From Gemmatirosa kalamazoonensis (GTDB taxonomy: Bacteria > Gemmatimonadota > Gemmatimonadetes > Gemmatimonadales > Gemmatimonadaceae), in assembly GCF_000522985.1 (NCBI RefSeq), contig NZ_CP007128.1, forward strand, positions 4,696,220 through 4,760,219: a DNA stretch of 64,000 nt. Reading direction: 5' to 3'. This document shows positions 63,482 to 64,000 of the stretch, piece by piece. The notes beneath the pieces were generated by a model, which was given only the letters and a program-made list of their open reading frames with translations, ran no database searches and was not told where the DNA came from. Within the stretch, counting starts at the first letter, position 1, and each line of letters begins with the position of its first letter. A program made the translations under genes and the position numbers.

Positions 63482-64000
63482 TCGGACGCGCTCTGGCTCG
63501 CAGGCTCGGTCGTGCGCTCGTGGCGGCCGCGCTGGCCGCGGCGACGGCGTGTGGCGGTGGTGCGGGCGCCGACGGCGGCATCACCGGCGCCACGGTCGTC
63601 GGCACGGTCGCGGCGGTGTCGATCTCCAGCCCGACGGTGACGCTGGAGGTCGGCGGCTCGACGACGCTGCAGGCGCAGGCGCTCGATCCGCAGGGGCACG
63701 CGCTTCCCCGCTCCATCGTCTGGTCCAGCAGCGACACGACGATCGTGCGCGTGTCGAGCGACGGACGCGTGACCGGCGTCGCGGTGGGCCGCGCGGAGGT
63801 CGCGGCGAACGTCGAGGGCAAGTTCACGAAGGCCACCGTCACCGTCGGCCCGCGCGCCGTGGCGACGGTGCAGCTCTCGCCCGACGCGGCACGTCTGATG
63901 GTCGGCGCGCGCATGACGCTCGTCGCGCACACGCTGCACGCCGACGGGAGCGAGCTGACGGGACGCGTCGTCACGTGGACGACGACCGACCCGCGCATCG
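63478..64000 (+). CDS. Bacterial Ig-like (Big_2) lipoprotein, 3' end outside window
   Basis: The visible 174 residues start with a lipoprotein signal (LARRLGRALVAAALAAATAC, lipobox ATAC). They contain Big_2-type Ig-like modules: VSISSPTVTLEVGGSTTLQA, VWSSSDTTIVRVSSDGRVTG, VAVGRAEVAANVEGKFTKAT, and a second module beginning TVQLSPDAARLMVGARMTLV. The ATG lies inside the kinase stop (ATGA), so the genes are translationally coupled. The coupling suggests a surface or periplasmic partner for the RCC1 kinase. Confidence 0.85.
   Translation, partial: MIGRALARRLGRALVAAALAAATACGGGAGADGGITGATVVGTVAAVSISSPTVTLEVGGSTTLQAQALDPQGHALPRSIVWSSSDTTIVRVSSDGRVTGVAVGRAEVAANVEGKFTKATVTVGPRAVATVQLSPDAARLMVGARMTLVAHTLHADGSELTGRVVTWTTTDPRI

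Overview
The window is GC-rich bacterial chromosome-type DNA (roughly 70% GC by eye). It fits the phylum Gemmatimonadota best. The reasons are five receptor-type Ser/Thr kinases, a BTAD/TPR regulator, an ADOP-type ABC permease, a TonB-dependent receptor paired with a DUF4249-like lipoprotein, several quinoprotein dehydrogenases, and many secreted hydrolases. The phylum call is inferred from gene content; no rRNA or other marker is present. I see no tRNA, rRNA, CRISPR array, phage or insertion sequence.

Layout. 0-5 kb: 3' part of phosphoenolpyruvate carboxylase, a zinc-ribbon protein and a kinase. 5-8 kb: an outer-membrane barrel convergent with a GMC oxidoreductase. 8-13.5 kb: a kinase / Sel1-repeat / kinase cassette. 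13.6-21.3 kb: a redox and amidohydrolase block with a PQQ alcohol dehydrogenase, YtcJ-like amidohydrolase, cytochrome c, quinone-oxidoreductase-like protein and a second PQQ dehydrogenase. 21.4-32 kb: S9 peptidase, amidohydrolase, YhcH-like protein, Tat-signal protein, kinase with an LprI-like domain, DUF72 and phosphoglucomutase. 32-38.4 kb: a frameshifted BTAD regulator and a three-gene run of secreted proteins. 38.3-45.3 kb: CcdC-like protein, two secreted glycosidases and a beta-lactamase-fold hydrolase. 45.5-52 kb: OsmC, TonB, YceI, DUF2239, SRPBCC protein, Zn-alcohol dehydrogenase and a Tat-exported esterase. 52-64 kb: an unknown 660-aa protein, frameshifted ADOP permease, DUF4249-like protein, frameshifted TonB-dependent receptor, kinase with a seven-bladed RCC1 propeller, and an Ig-like lipoprotein cut by the window end.

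The common theme is envelope sensing, secretion and scavenging: kinases with different extracytoplasmic domains, TonB-linked import, extracellular hydrolases and periplasmic quinoproteins.

Three patterns are not explained by the genes. (1) Fourteen intergenic inverted repeats have arms built from short tandem units. They fall into about six sequence families, one of which has four copies with shared outer ends. Several touch or enter gene ends. (2) The heptamer GTTAGGC/GCCTAAC occurs 38 times and seems to account for nearly all TTA leucine codons. (3) Three large envelope or regulatory genes are each out of frame at a (GC)n tract, and in each case removing two bases restores the frame.
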